Positions 27,546 to 41,512 of a DNA stretch of 64,000 bases are shown here, one piece after another. This stretch comes from Cheiracanthium punctorium (Eukaryota > Arthropoda > Arachnida > Araneae > Cheiracanthiidae). How positions within the stretch are numbered: the stretch's first letter is position 1; every line of letters begins with the position of its first letter. The stretch is from positions 620,001 through 684,000 of the forward strand of contig JAWZYV010013186.1 in the NCBI GenBank assembly GCA_038373885.1. The letters are read 5' to 3'. A program made the position numbers and the translations under genes. A model generated the notes under the pieces. It was not told where the DNA came from. It saw only the letters and a program-made list of their open reading frames with translations, and ran no database searches.

Positions 27546-29630
27546 AAGTTCTAAATCATAATTCACTATAAAGAAAAATTATTCCCATCGTAAAATAGAG
27601 GGTTTTGCCATTTGTGAAGGAGGAACATCTGTTTTTCTGAGGTTTAAGTTTAGTTCTAAATTAATGTTCAACACATTAAATAATCAAAGACTGCAGGTTG
27701 TTGTATGTAAATTGATTCATACTGGCAACTTTCAATCTTTATTAAGTTCCCATGGCGATTTCTAGCCAAATATGGAAGGCTTTGCAGAGTTCCATCTTAG
27801 GAACTTATTTTTTGATGTGTTTATTACTTGATTAATAAATTATTTAATATTCATATGTTAATTAATATCATTAAAAATCTTCTGTCAGTAACATGTGCGT
27901 TTTGCCACTGACTGTTGTACTGTTAGAACCTTATTGGTGAGGTTATACAGAAATGAAGACTAACAATGTTACTTAATCCTGCAATCATTTTATTTTTGAA
28001 GAACATAATTTAATTCATATGTTTTACATTTTCAATCCTTACGGCAAATGTTGAAAAAGGTCGACATGTTAATTTTTGCATTAAAAATGCTGAAGAACAA
28101 AGCTTTTTGACACACTTTGTAACATTGTTGGTGTTATTGACGAGATTCTTTCAGTTATGAGTTGCTTTAATTCATCGATGTTTGCAGGATTTCAAGAATA
28201 ACCCATCTCGAGATAAACCCCACAAAAAAAGCCTAACGGGATGAGGAATAATTAATAATGAAATGATAATGTAAGAAATTTGAATTAAATTATGTTTTTT
28301 AAAAATACAATTATTAAAGGATTAAGTAACATTAAGCATTCTCCATTCCTGTCATATAAAGTTGTAACAGTCCAACAGTGTTGTAAATTGTCTCCCACAC
28401 TTAAACAAGGTTCAAGCAATTATACTTCAGTTCAAGTTGTCACATTCGTCAGATTGAAGGGTAACAAGAGAAACTGATGGGTATTCTTAAATGGATCACC
28501 CTGTAGAATCACCCATAAATTATGAGTTGAACATAGTACCACATCCTTTTTTTGATGCCAGTAATAAAGTAGTAGAAAATGACTGGCAAGCAAAAGGTAA
28601 AAGAGTAGACTAAAATGCCGGAAATTCAGCCAAAAATCTTATTTGTTTTCAAATTTTAGGCCTCGCTGCATAAATAAGATTGAATCAAGAAGTTGATATC
28701 TATGGTATTCTGATAAAAAAATTATTCCTAGCATTGCAAACACTAAGATGTATTTACATATTAAAGAGCTAAAATAAAAAGGTTACCATTTGCAACACAA
28801 CGGGGTCCATAAGCGATGTATCCAAGCTGACAGCCGCAATGATAGGTACCTTCTTTGTTTGTACAGATTTGGGAACAGTTGTGGCCAAATTCAGCACATT
28901 CATCAACATCTGTAAGTCATTTTCAGCAAGATCAAGCAAAGATACAGAATAAATTCAAAAACATTCATACAACAGACTTTGTGAAATCCACACAATTTGA
29001 CACTAAAAGGTTGGCAAATTATGCAGATTATAGATCATTGTTTTGTTTATGCATTCTCTTAATTTAATTATGAAGTAATTAATATTATTAATGAATAAAT
29101 TAGAAGTAAAAATAATATTCTCTCACTTAAGTTTAATTAAAAATTTACATAAAGTACAAGAAAAACAAAAAATTATTTAACGTTGTTATTCGAAAAAATC
29201 ATGAGATTTTGGTACATAATTACAAATAAACTAATTATGCCAGGCACTTCAAAATTCTGAAACTGTCTCTTTACAAGCTGTATTACATACTGCGAAGACA
29301 GGCCAATCTGTATCAGTTTCAAAACTTCTAGAAAAAATTCTTAATAAATCGAAATTTTCGCAAAGCGTGTCACTCTTCGAAAAATCTTGCAGCTCAGATC
29401 CATGTTTAAGAATTTTTTCTGAGAATTTCACAAAAGCCATAGCGTTTTCGCTTATCGCAGTGTGTAAAACAGCTTATGATGAACCCTCTGCAATTTTTTG
29501 GAGACCCTGGTGCTATTAGTTTATTTCAATTTGTGTACCAAGACTAAAAACAGAGTTCTTTTTTTTCGAAGAACAGCCTTAACTATATTTATAAAAAAAA
29601 AAATTCTCTAATTTTGGAAATACAGAATCA

Positions 29631-29661
<31 letters not shown>

Positions 29662-32600
29662 ACTTTAGAGTTTAAAGATTTTACCACGAGTTTATTAATC
29701 ATCATGACTTTCTCTTGTGATGCCAATGAGCGATTTTGGAAAAAATCTAAATATTTAAAGCTTTAAGATGAACCTGTCACGAGAACTTTATTTCTTAATT
29801 TGATTTAGAGACAATGTCTAAGGCTTGAATATTTACAAACATTAGAGATTATTTCTTCATCAGCTTATGTAAGTTACAGGAATTTCATTGTAAGAAGTAA
29901 GCCAATTTAAAACACTCCCCATTCTAAATTAAAAAAAAGTATGGTATTAAAGTTATCTTTAAGAAACTTGTCAACTAGGATTTAACTTTTCGACTATGAC
30001 TAACAATTATGATGCTTTCATTTTTATACTATGTAGACTTTGCTTAGAAGGAATAAAATGGACAATTTTAATGGGAAATCTGCAAAAAATATTAAAACTA
30101 CTTTAAGAACATAGTTTAATTTACTGCCATTTTGAATTCCACAATATGAACCGACTTAGATTTCACTACATAACTAAACTATTAACCATAAACTTTGTGT
30201 TTTTGTGTTTACCATGGGCATTGGCAGAAAATTTTCCAGTGGGAGGCAGGGGAGGGGGTCATATATGGTTACCATATGTTGAAAAGTGCAAGAAAGTAGG
30301 AGAAAAAACGGCATACAAAAATCCTAGGGTGCTACGCTGCCAACACCCACAGTGTTTACATTAAAATATTGTGGATTATAAAGAGTTGTAGATTATAGAT
30401 TTGCAGATTTCAGATTCAGTGTACATACATCCACTTTTCTAAAACTAAGCTTTAAAATGCACTTTTTGGCACATCAGAGTAATATGATTAAACAAGAACA
30501 TTAGGCAACTATGAAATCAAGTGCCATTCAACAATCTGATGCTATTTATTGGAAACTTAATTAGATACCAGAAGTCATTACAGTATGGAACCCGTTATCC
30601 GGAATGGTTCGGACCGGGTGTATTCTGGATAACTGGTTGGGGATTAACATGATATCTACTGATTTGATTGGTAGCATAAATGTTATTCTCTGTGTTTGAT
30701 TAGAATTAAACATTAATTGTTAATATACTAGAAAAATAATATAAAAAATCTCTTAATATGATCAAGATCAATAATAATCATTTAGAGAGGAAGTAGTAAA
30801 TATATGATAGTTTCTTGAAAACTTAGTCACACACTAAAAAAGTAAATAAAATACCTTACCAGATTGCTTACTTTATAAATCCTAGCTGTAGTACTCAAAA
30901 AAAAAAAAAAACAAAAAACAATTAAGTATGACGTCAAAATGAAGTCATTGTCATTTGCAATAGCTCACTTTGTTACGCAAATGATTAACTTTTTTGACTC
31001 TCGGAAATAAAATGTTGTTGAAAATAGCGAAAAATCGCTTAAAAATGAGGGAACAGGTGGATTTTCAGATTTTTAAAGTGGCGCAGATTGTTTTCTATAT
31101 TTTTATACATAATTATGAAAATTTTCAAGCAGATCGTACAAACGGTGTAGAAATTATTAGGCTTTTTGTCCTTGAGATTACAATGTTTTGCAGAAATGGC
31201 GGAAATTTTTTTATCTTGAAGTCAGGGATCAGCGCAACTATATAGTAAGGATGATACGCTTGAAAGGAAAACTTCCCATACAGCGCAATGAATTGGGAAT
31301 ATTTTGAGTGCTCCTGTAGAAAAACTATAAATACTACACAGACCATTTTTAATAGTGTACATAAGAATAACATATTTAAATTTCGTCGGAATCGATGCAT
31401 ATTTACGGGAGTTAGAGCACGGACGGACGGACAGACAGACAAACCGAAATCATAAACACTTTTCAACCTTGTTGGAAAGTATTAAAAACATAAATATTTA
31501 AAAAAAAAAACAACTCATTTTTTGCTTTTCTTTCGGAAAAAATAGGCATTTAATCGATTGAAAAATGATTCTGGATAACTGGTTTCCGGATAAGAGGTTC
31601 CATACTGTAGTTATGCTTTGGAAAATGGAGCAAAACCCATAGTATACAGTCCTTACCAATACATAGCTTGGGATCGACATGATTCACTTTAAAGCCGATT
31701 GGGCAAGTACATATATAGCCACCTCCATTGAGCGTTGTGCAATTATGCTGACATCCACCCCTCTTGTTGGCATCACAGGTTCCAATATCTGAAATATTTA
31801 TGAAAAGGTAAATATATAAAAACTGTTTTGCTCAAACCAAAATTAAACCTGTAATTCAAATGTATGTGCAGTTTAACCCTTTGAGGCACAACCCTTTCCC
31901 AATGCTGAAAAAAAGGGCAGCCGTTGCCAATGCTGGACTTAACGACCAGCAAGACGGTGGACGATCGAAACGTTCATCACGTGCCACAGATCTAGAGACC
32001 CCCCTTTTTTTTTTACGCAGCTGGCTGTGCGCGAGCACAGCTGGACAGATTGCCCAATGCTGAAAAAAGAGCAGCTGTGGCATCGCTTGACTTAACGACC
32101 AGCAAGATAGCGGACTATTGATATGTTCATCGAGTGCCACAGATCTAGAGACTTTTTTGACGGCCAGCTGTCGTCAAAAAAGGGTCTCTAGATCTGTGGC
32201 ACGCGATGAACGTTTCGATCGCCCGCCATCTTGCTGATCGTTAAGTCAAGCGATGCCACGGCTGCCCTTTTTTCAGCATGGGGCAATCTAGCCAGCTGGT
32301 CTAGCATTCTTCCATTTTTCAGCAGATGTCAGTGCTGTTAAAAATAGTCGTGACCATTTTTTGACGGAAAATGACGTGCTAAAAAGTAAAGGATTCTCGT
32401 GGAGCTCTGTCACCCGCAACTATTTTTATGGAAATCAAATCTATTCTTTGTGACAGGCAACAGTCAAAATGACAGAGTTGGGTGTCCTCACGGCGAGGAC
32501 ACCGCACGTTAAAGGGTTAAAATGCAAACAACAGCATAGTAAAGAATATAACACTTGAAAATCCAGGGAGCTAGCTTTGAACTATAAAATGCAGAAAATC

Positions 32601-35600
32601 TTAGAAAATTATTAAGTTTAAAGATTAACATTATTACACTAATATAGATTTATTTTGAGGAAGCCAACAGATGCTGTGACATTATAGTGAATACCTGTTA
32701 ATAACCACTGTAGAAGTGTTTGTAAACTTTCTGACCATCGTTTTTCAAAACCTAATCCTTCTTTCAACGATTGCACTTGATAAAAATTGTTATTTCAGAA
32801 TTGTTTCTTTCATTACATTTATGAAATTGTCTGAGGAAAGCCCATTGTTTATGAAATTTAATTAAAAAATTAGATGCACACTTCAACACTTCTTTCAAAG
32901 TAATTATTAACAGGTACAGAAAGACTGTTTCTGACCCTGCATTGCTATGCGATTTTGAACTGTCTCTGCGCCCCCTACAAGTTCACCAGTCTGGCAGTGA
33001 GTCACCCTGAATATATATATAATATTAATTACTCTTAATAAGTCACATTTAATTAATTAAATGGTCAAAAGTAAATGAAAAGTCACTATCCTAATCAGCA
33101 AGATAAACCCCCATGGCAGCAAGATTGCAAGAGAGTTCTTTTTCCTTCCCTACAACTAGAGACTGGGTTGCAGGGGACAAAAAAATCGTGACATCCTATC
33201 GAAATTCGGGACATTTTCGTGACTTTCATGACCCTTTGTTCAAAATCGTGACATGTTCATGACTGGCAGACACCCTGTGTATAGTTAGGGAATGGTTTAA
33301 AAACAGTTTGAGGGGTGTTTTTAAGTGTCTGAAATATTTGTGTATGCGTTAATTAAAGTCGTATAATATGCCCAAACTCACAATGCGAAATTTTCACTTA
33401 CTCAAAGAGTCTTGGAATGCATCCCTTGAATAAATCAAGCCTACACTGAACTTCAATAGGTGGGATCTCGCATAATACTGTTTTGCATACTCACAATACT
33501 TTTAAAGACATTGTTCATGTAATAATGATTTCTCATCTTTGGTTAGTTTCTTTTTTGGGGAGATTTAAAAAAAAAATTAAAGGAAACAAATTTACATTAT
33601 CGACACTTACTACGAAATGAAAAAACTTCACTTATTTGAAATGAAGAAAAGATATCACTACAAAACAGGAAATTTAAGAATATACAGGGAGTTTTCAAGA
33701 GAATTTTGACAAAAATTAAGGGTAGGTCAGACATGCAATGAGGATTCAAAAATCTCATAGCAATGAGGGTGGGGTCGAAAAAGTCATTTTCATGTAGCTG
33801 TTAATAATTACTTTGGAATCAGTGCTGAAATAATAGTGAGCTTTGATATATTGTTCGTCAAAAACCAAAACATCTTTCACAGAAAATGTGACTTAAAATG
33901 GATAGTTTCAAAATTCTATTTCATTTCATCAATAAAAGTTTTAGAGAAAAATTCATTTATGAAACTTTATTGAGGAATTAGATGAACACTTTCAACACTT
34001 TTCCCTAAAGTGATTATTACTAGGTGAGTGAAAAGCATTTTTGAAACCCTCTGCTAAGTGATATTAATACTTTATGTGGCCTAAGTTTGTTGAAACTCTT
34101 TAAACAGCCTGTGTAATTGTCTTGAAAAAATAACTTTACATAATTTAAAAAAACATTTTTTGAAATTTGTAAATTGACTCATGCAATGGTTATACAGTTC
34201 TGAGATTTGAAATTATTTCAAAAAGAACTTACGGCATCCTCGTTCATCTGAAAGATCTCCGCAGTCGTCAAGGAGGTTACAGACACTTGACAGGGGTATG
34301 CATTTTGGACCGAGACACTTGAACTCCGAGCTGGAACATGTCATGGGGGGTTTCTCGCACAGAGTGTGGTTGTTCTCGTCCGATCCGTCACCACAATCGT
34401 CCTGGCCATTGCACACATGCCAGATGGGAATGCAACGATGGTTGGTACACTGGAATTTGTGACCAGCATCGCAAGAAAATTCACCTGCAAAGTTTTACAT
34501 AATTACATTATTCAGGAGCATGGTTCATAGGTACAGGACACCTACAACTTGCGTTGTTGGTAAAAAAAAAAAAAAAAGAAAAGGTGATGATAATGAGTTA
34601 TTTTATTGTTTAGTATGATAAAAAAGGTTTTACAAAATATATTTAAGTCATTTAAGAAATAAAGTAACAAGAGCTCTCACAGGTGCACATAATCACAGAG
34701 CAAATGAAATTCGATGCCCTGGTTTGGACATGCAATTCACTATGTTATTGGTAGGACTGTGTTATTGATAGAATGTATTGGAACATTCTGATTACAGTCT
34801 GGTTCTGGCATCCTGTGATTTCCATCTTTTTGGGTCGTTAAAATAGCACTGGGCAGGATTGCATTTCTAAGCGGATGCCACAGTTCAGGATGCTGTCATT
34901 AAGTTTCTCAGTCACCAAGGCCCTGAATTCTTTAATGCTGGTTTTGATACATTGGTACACAAAGGAATAAAATACTCATGAATAAACTTTTTGGTTAAAG
35001 GACTTGTTACTTTACTTTTTGAGCCAAACTTGTATTGAAAAAAAGGGGAGACGTGAATAAGAATTAAGTGTATCTGAAAGTAATCTTTTTCTAAAGTTAA
35101 ATTAAAAAACGTCAATTTTTAATATGCTTTTAATTACATTCAGAAAAAATTGCAAATCAACTATTTTTTGCTTAATAAACATACAATATCAATCATAATT
35201 AAAGAAAAATTATTTAAAAAATAAAATGTACTAATCCAGAAATTTATGGAATACAAACGTGAATGTTGAAAACAATGACAGAAGTTTCTAATGTCTGAAA
35301 AAAATATAAGGAAGTAAAATGGAAACAAAAAACCAAATTTTCATAACTTTTGTATTAATAAAAACTTTTATAATGTATTTCAAAGGGCACAAAAGGTACT
35401 CTTTCATATTTAGAATTTAAAATGATGTTCGTTCAGCTCTCAGTTTTTAACTAACATCTGACTTTGTTCGATTTTTCTAGATATTGTAAATTCCCTGATA
35501 TTTCCCAAATGATGGTCAACTTGAAGTATTAATGGGATAACAAATATACAAAACATCAACAACAAGTAATTTAATTATACATTTAGATTATATCTAGTTA

Positions 35601-38600
35601 AAATATTTTTTGTATTTATTTCATATACTGCCAGAACTAACAATAACAAGAGTTTAAAAAAATACCATATTAGCCTGAATATAATGCAGCCTCGAAAATT
35701 TTTAGCAGGATAACTAAAAAAAGCCTATATTTAGGCCCTTAATTTAACTCAAGTCAGGTTTTTAATGGGGAATGATCAGTCAAAAACATTGTATTATATT
35801 ACACCAATACGGTAATATTAAATGCTAAACAGAATAACTCAACAGGAATGTGAATGATTAAAAGCATAGTTGACGTTTGTAAAAATTATGTTCAATTATT
35901 CGTTTATATAGAATTTTATGCCAGGCAATATAATTAAATATTTCAACTTACGACAAATTTCTGGTTTTTCATCAGACATGTCACCACAGTCATCATCGCC
36001 ATCACATAAGAAATCTCTACGTATACACACCTAAATTTAAAAAAACCAAGCATTGAGTTATACTCATGGCCAAATATATTCAGAACTTCTTGTCTTTTGC
36101 AAATAAACTTTTAAAACACTCACCGTGTTGTTACACTGAAACACATTTTCAGGACAGTATTTTCCATCAGGATATCTCGGTGGACAGTTCAATTCATCCG
36201 AAACGTCACTACAATCCTTGTTTCCATCACATTTCAGCTTGTTTGCAATGCAGTGTCCACTACTGCATTTAAACTGGTCAGCCTGTAATATGATTACAAA
36301 TTGATTAATCTATACCAATATATAAATACATTGGAATTGATATGCTTCAATGTATTAATCTCAGAAAACACCAATCCAAATTAAAATCCTGGAAAAATGA
36401 AGTTTAAACTTGGCAAAAAAAAAAAGCCTGGTCTTGAGGGGTGTATGTATGTATGTGTGTATATATATATTACCGTAAAATATTGATATTTTATTCTAAT
36501 CCACTTTCATTATGGAACAAGTAGTTATTACCTTTTCTTAACTATTAGGCTTCTTTCTAACAAATTCAGCAAGATATAATCACATTTTTATTTAACAAAA
36601 TATTGTGAATTGGCATATTAGCAATAATGATTATACAACATTGAAATTCAAGTACTTTAAGATGAAATTGTTAAAAAAAATTTCCAGATTTAAGAAGTTT
36701 TAAGAAGCTTATTAAAGAAATATGCAGAGCTTAAAAATTTTGCTCCTAAACTTAAGAGTGAGTTTTGAAAACTAGCCAACACGAAAGAACTAATATACAT
36801 GCCTGCATGTTTGAGCTTTATATCACAGTTACTTTGAAGATATAAAAAGTACAACACTACATTAGTGTATAGACTATCCATTAAAAATTACAGTACTTAA
36901 AATAAATATATGAATTTTATAAAGCATGTACTAATTCCATGCAAATGCCTGGAAGGAGAGGGAAAAAAAGGCCAAGCATCAGTACCTTAATTTCAGTCAC
37001 CATGGTAATCTGGTACCAGGGATTTTTCAAACCAAATGCATTACCAGTACAAATGGGTAAAAGCACAAAAAGGGGGAGGGAAAAAGGAAAATTTAACTTA
37101 CAGGACATTCATAGGTCAAGCAACCTTGTTCATCTGAACCATCGTCACAATCATCATCATGGTCACACCTCCATCGCATTGGAATACATTTCTTGTTGGA
37201 ACACTGGAATTCACTTTCTGTACATTCTCGATACAGTTCCACTGTATTTAAAAAACCAAATGGAGGTATAAATACGCTTACATGAAACAGACTATTCAGA
37301 ATCTTGAAAAGCTTTTTAAAGAAACTAAATGTAACATTGATGCTAGGTTTCTTGGTTGCTATAAATTGCAAAAATTGTAGAAATAGCTAATTACTAAACT
37401 ATTAGCACACTGGGTACTTTCGGAAGTTAAAAGATTGTTATTTTGTATTGCATTGCATTAAATACCATTCCTGAATTGGGCTTTATGAAGTCTGACCGAT
37501 TCACAGAGAGAGTTTAGAATTTTTATCTGCCTTTTCCATGTTGTATTTATTGATTATGTATTAAAAATTTGAAAACCAAGGAGAACCAAACTTTATTTGC
37601 TTAGAAATCTCATATTCCTAAAAAAATTGAACTTCATTGATAATTTACTCCAAAAGACTCAAAAGAAACTTACTTTTTATCTAGTTACTATAGATGTACA
37701 AAAAATTGATTTCATTCATATATTTTTAAGAAGTTTATTACAGTAAGTTTTATTAGTTATGAAAATGCATATTCATGTGCACAAAAATATTTTAATATCC
37801 TTTACTGGTATGTGCTTATTTTTAGTACTTAAAAATGCAATATCCATTTGTTGATAAAAACGAAACAAATATAGCTTAAATGTGTAATATCTTGTTGCAA
37901 TGCATTGTAGAAAATTAATCATTTGGCACAAAACCCCCAAAATTTTTATTTGCCCTGGGCTCAACATGGATGATTAGGCCATACAAAACAAAAAATGTAC
38001 TAAAAATTGTTTTATTATAAAGAATTTTCTTATATAATTTTAGATTCCTTCAAGTATTATTAAGCAGTCCAGTAAATTTCTTAGGGGTCCAGGGAAAACG
38101 TATGAAAGACATTCCAAAAATGTTAAACATCTCGAAAACAGTTGATTCTTTAGCAAACTGAGCTACCACCAAACTTGATTATATACACCTTAAATTAGAA
38201 TTATCCCCCCTCCCCTTTTAATTCTTTAACTTCAAAATTTCTTTACTTTTATAATTTTAGATTTGACATCCGATGGCTAATGTAGCAGCCTCTTTGCAAA
38301 TCTGAAAATCTTGTCCCAAACTAACACTGAAGACAGAGCAAGGAAATGCTTATAAAAACCACTGCTCTTAGAGTTAGTTCTGCACTAATCATAGACAAGA
38401 CTAAACCTACAGTTGTAAGATACATACCGCAAATACTTGGGTCTTCATCTGAGTTGTCGCCGCAGTCGTCTTCGAAATCACAGCGCCACCTCAGAGGAAT
38501 GCACCTCTTGTTTTTGCACTCAAAGTCCCCAGACTGGTGACATTTTGGGCAGTAAACAGGATCCGTCTCATCAGAGTTGTCACGACAGTCGTCCTTGCCA

Positions 38601-41478
38601 TCACAGAACAACCAGCTAGGGATGCACCTGTAGTTGCCATGGGAAGGACACTTTCTCCAGCCAGTTGTACAGTTGCGGTTGCCTACATTGATTTTTTTTT
38701 CACACAGGTATAATGAAATCAATATCACAGACAAATAAGGAATGTAACAAAGAAATTCTGCTGAACATCACTTGACATTACATTTTAATTTTTTTCCTTT
38801 AATGTTGTATTAAAAATAAAATTAGAGGCAAAATAAAATTTAATTTCTTTTAATTATTTATATGCACAAACAATTTAATATTTTGTACATCTTGATGAAA
38901 AAGAGATCATTCACAAAGTTAAGCATTAATAATAGTTTGAGTCTATTTAAAAAAAAAAAGATTGTTTTTTAGAAGAGATAATGCTTTTCCACTTTCAACT
39001 TTTATAGTTTAAGAAGTCTTTGCAATTCAAGTACATTTTCTTTCCAAGTTATTTAAGTATATTTACCATTATAATTTTACAGAGGTCTAATAAAATATGT
39101 TATATTTTTAATTATACATTCTTTAATATTTCAGTAATGAAATTTATCAGTATGCACTGAAAAATTGCAATACTTGGTTTGTATATGTATATCAAACATT
39201 TGTATAGTATACAAATGTTTACTTTCATTTATTTTTAAATCCATTTAAAACTTAAGTTTTGGAGATATTTTTCTTACACAATATACTAATGCATAAGCCT
39301 GAAAAAATCTTTTTTAAACGCATTTAAGTTTTATGCTTAAGAATAATTTTACTTGAATAGTTCATCCGATTTAACCTTCGGCAGAAAAGGTGAAAATGGA
39401 ATAGTTGCATTCATTACATCCACACACATAATTGGTAAATAATAAAACCTAGGTAGAAAGAACGCAATAAGAAATATCAAACAAATATGACTTACGACAT
39501 CTGTGAGAAGGTTCATCCGAGTTGTCCCCACAATCATCATCAAAGTCACAGTACCACAACTTGGGAATGCACTTTCCATTGTTACACCTAAACTGTGTCT
39601 CAGGATCACATTCTTTCTTAACTGAAACAATAAATATATTTATTTTAAACAAGAATTCAATAATTTTTTTTTTTTTTTAAGATTTTAATTTTCAGGAATC
39701 TGTTTTGTCCCACACACATTCAAACTCTTTGGAACATTTGTCAGGCAGTCAATCTTAATCCAAAATCTTCAACTTAATTACATGGAGAAATATTCTGCTT
39801 TTCAGAAATGTCTGCTGGCAGTTAAGAGCCTCATCTAAACACTTTGATGGGAGTACTCATGAGACTTCTTTTGCTAGAGTGAATTCATTTTATTCTAATT
39901 AATATTTATTCCTCTTTCTTAAGCTTAAAGATGCTCACTTTGAAAGCTTTGTTTTGCCAATATTCCCAACTGCGCTTCAAAATTTTTATTTGGCATATGG
40001 GTTATTCTCAAAGAAATGTTAGAAAATCATATTACTGTTTTCAATAAAATCGATACATATTTTATATATATATATATATGTTACCGTTAAAGTATATAAT
40101 GCAATTAACCAATGAGAGACAGTTAAAGTGTAAAATAAACAAATTATCTAAAATGAAATGAAATAATGACAATTATTTCATTTTAGATAACACACTAAAC
40201 AAGTTCTCTCCCTATGGCCCGGAGTAGTTCATAAATGCAGTAGGGGTGGAAGGTAAATTTATTTGTCATTGACATTTTGAGAGTATGGCGAAAAAGTATT
40301 CTCGTTGTTTTATGCTTGGTATTTTTGCAGTCCTTCAAAAATTATTTTTATTTGAATTTGAAATTAACGTTTTTCCCCCCCGCTACTTTTCATATTGTTA
40401 AATGAAACGTAAATGTACCTTATACTAAAAAGCAAGATATAGGATATAGATTATTTTACACGGGCTGCAGATCGTTTTTCTATGAAATAACTAGTTAAAC
40501 CATGAAAGACAAGAGAGTTTTACACTTTAACAGACATGATCAGTTATTTCATGGAATAACTAGGTATTCCATAAAATAACGGATTTCATACTTTAAGGGT
40601 AACATATATATAATTCTTTTGCCTTTATTGCACAGAGTTAATTTCATAACAGTTAAACTATATAGAATTGAACTATAGGAGCCCACCATACACTCACCAT
40701 AGAAGCTTCCTAGGATTCAGGTTCTCCAAACTACCTATCCACCAATATGTAAAACTGCAAATCGAGTGACCTGCAGCACTCCTATCAGTTAAAGAGTACT
40801 TTTAATAATAAGAGATAGACATTTACTACACTGAATGCTAACCAGTCTTGCAAGATTTCAATTACCATATGAATGTGGGAGGGATGTTTAAAAAAAAAAA
40901 TTTCTCCTTTGCAACTGTGCGGTTTTTATTGTGGTTGCTTTAGGTAAGATATAATCTGAAAATAATGAACAGATTTACACAACAAGATCAAGTTTTGTTT
41001 TCGAGATCAACTTACAGCACATAGATGAATCTTCATCCGAACCATCAGGGCAATCTTCATCCCCATCGCAGTGCCAAGCTTCAGACACACAGCGTCCGGT
41101 ACTTTTGCATTTGAAACTATGCTCTCCACAATCATGAACTGAAACAGACAAGGTATGTTTAGTTGGAAGAAAAAAGAAAAATAATTTCACTGAAATACGA
41201 GTTATGAAGTACAAAACATAAGCTAATTTTATAGTAAAATTCTACAAGTATTTGCAGTTAAACATATTCAAACATACATTTTATGTTAAAAACCTTTACC
41301 ATTAAAAATCCTAGTTAAATGACCAGAACTTTTTAAACTAAGTTTTTAATGGTAAATGTTTCTAATTTAAGTATATTAAAACCTTAAGCTTTCATTATTT
41401 TAACAATAATCAACCAAAACATTAAAATTTCTGACAATTTATAGTATATGTAACACACGCACATAGATTTTAGCTTAT

Positions 41479-41512
<34 letters not shown>

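Noticed and set aside
26304..28497. One large element between CAGGGTGTCC at 26304 and CACCCTG near 28495
   Set aside because: It would contain exon 24 and the ends are not good inverted repeats; probably unrelated repeat ends.
31125..31466. Minus-strand frame of 113 codons in intron 22
   Set aside because: Lies inside a TIR-bounded MITE and carries a GTCTGTCTGTCC phrase like that near the Helitron 5' end; treated as repeat sequence.
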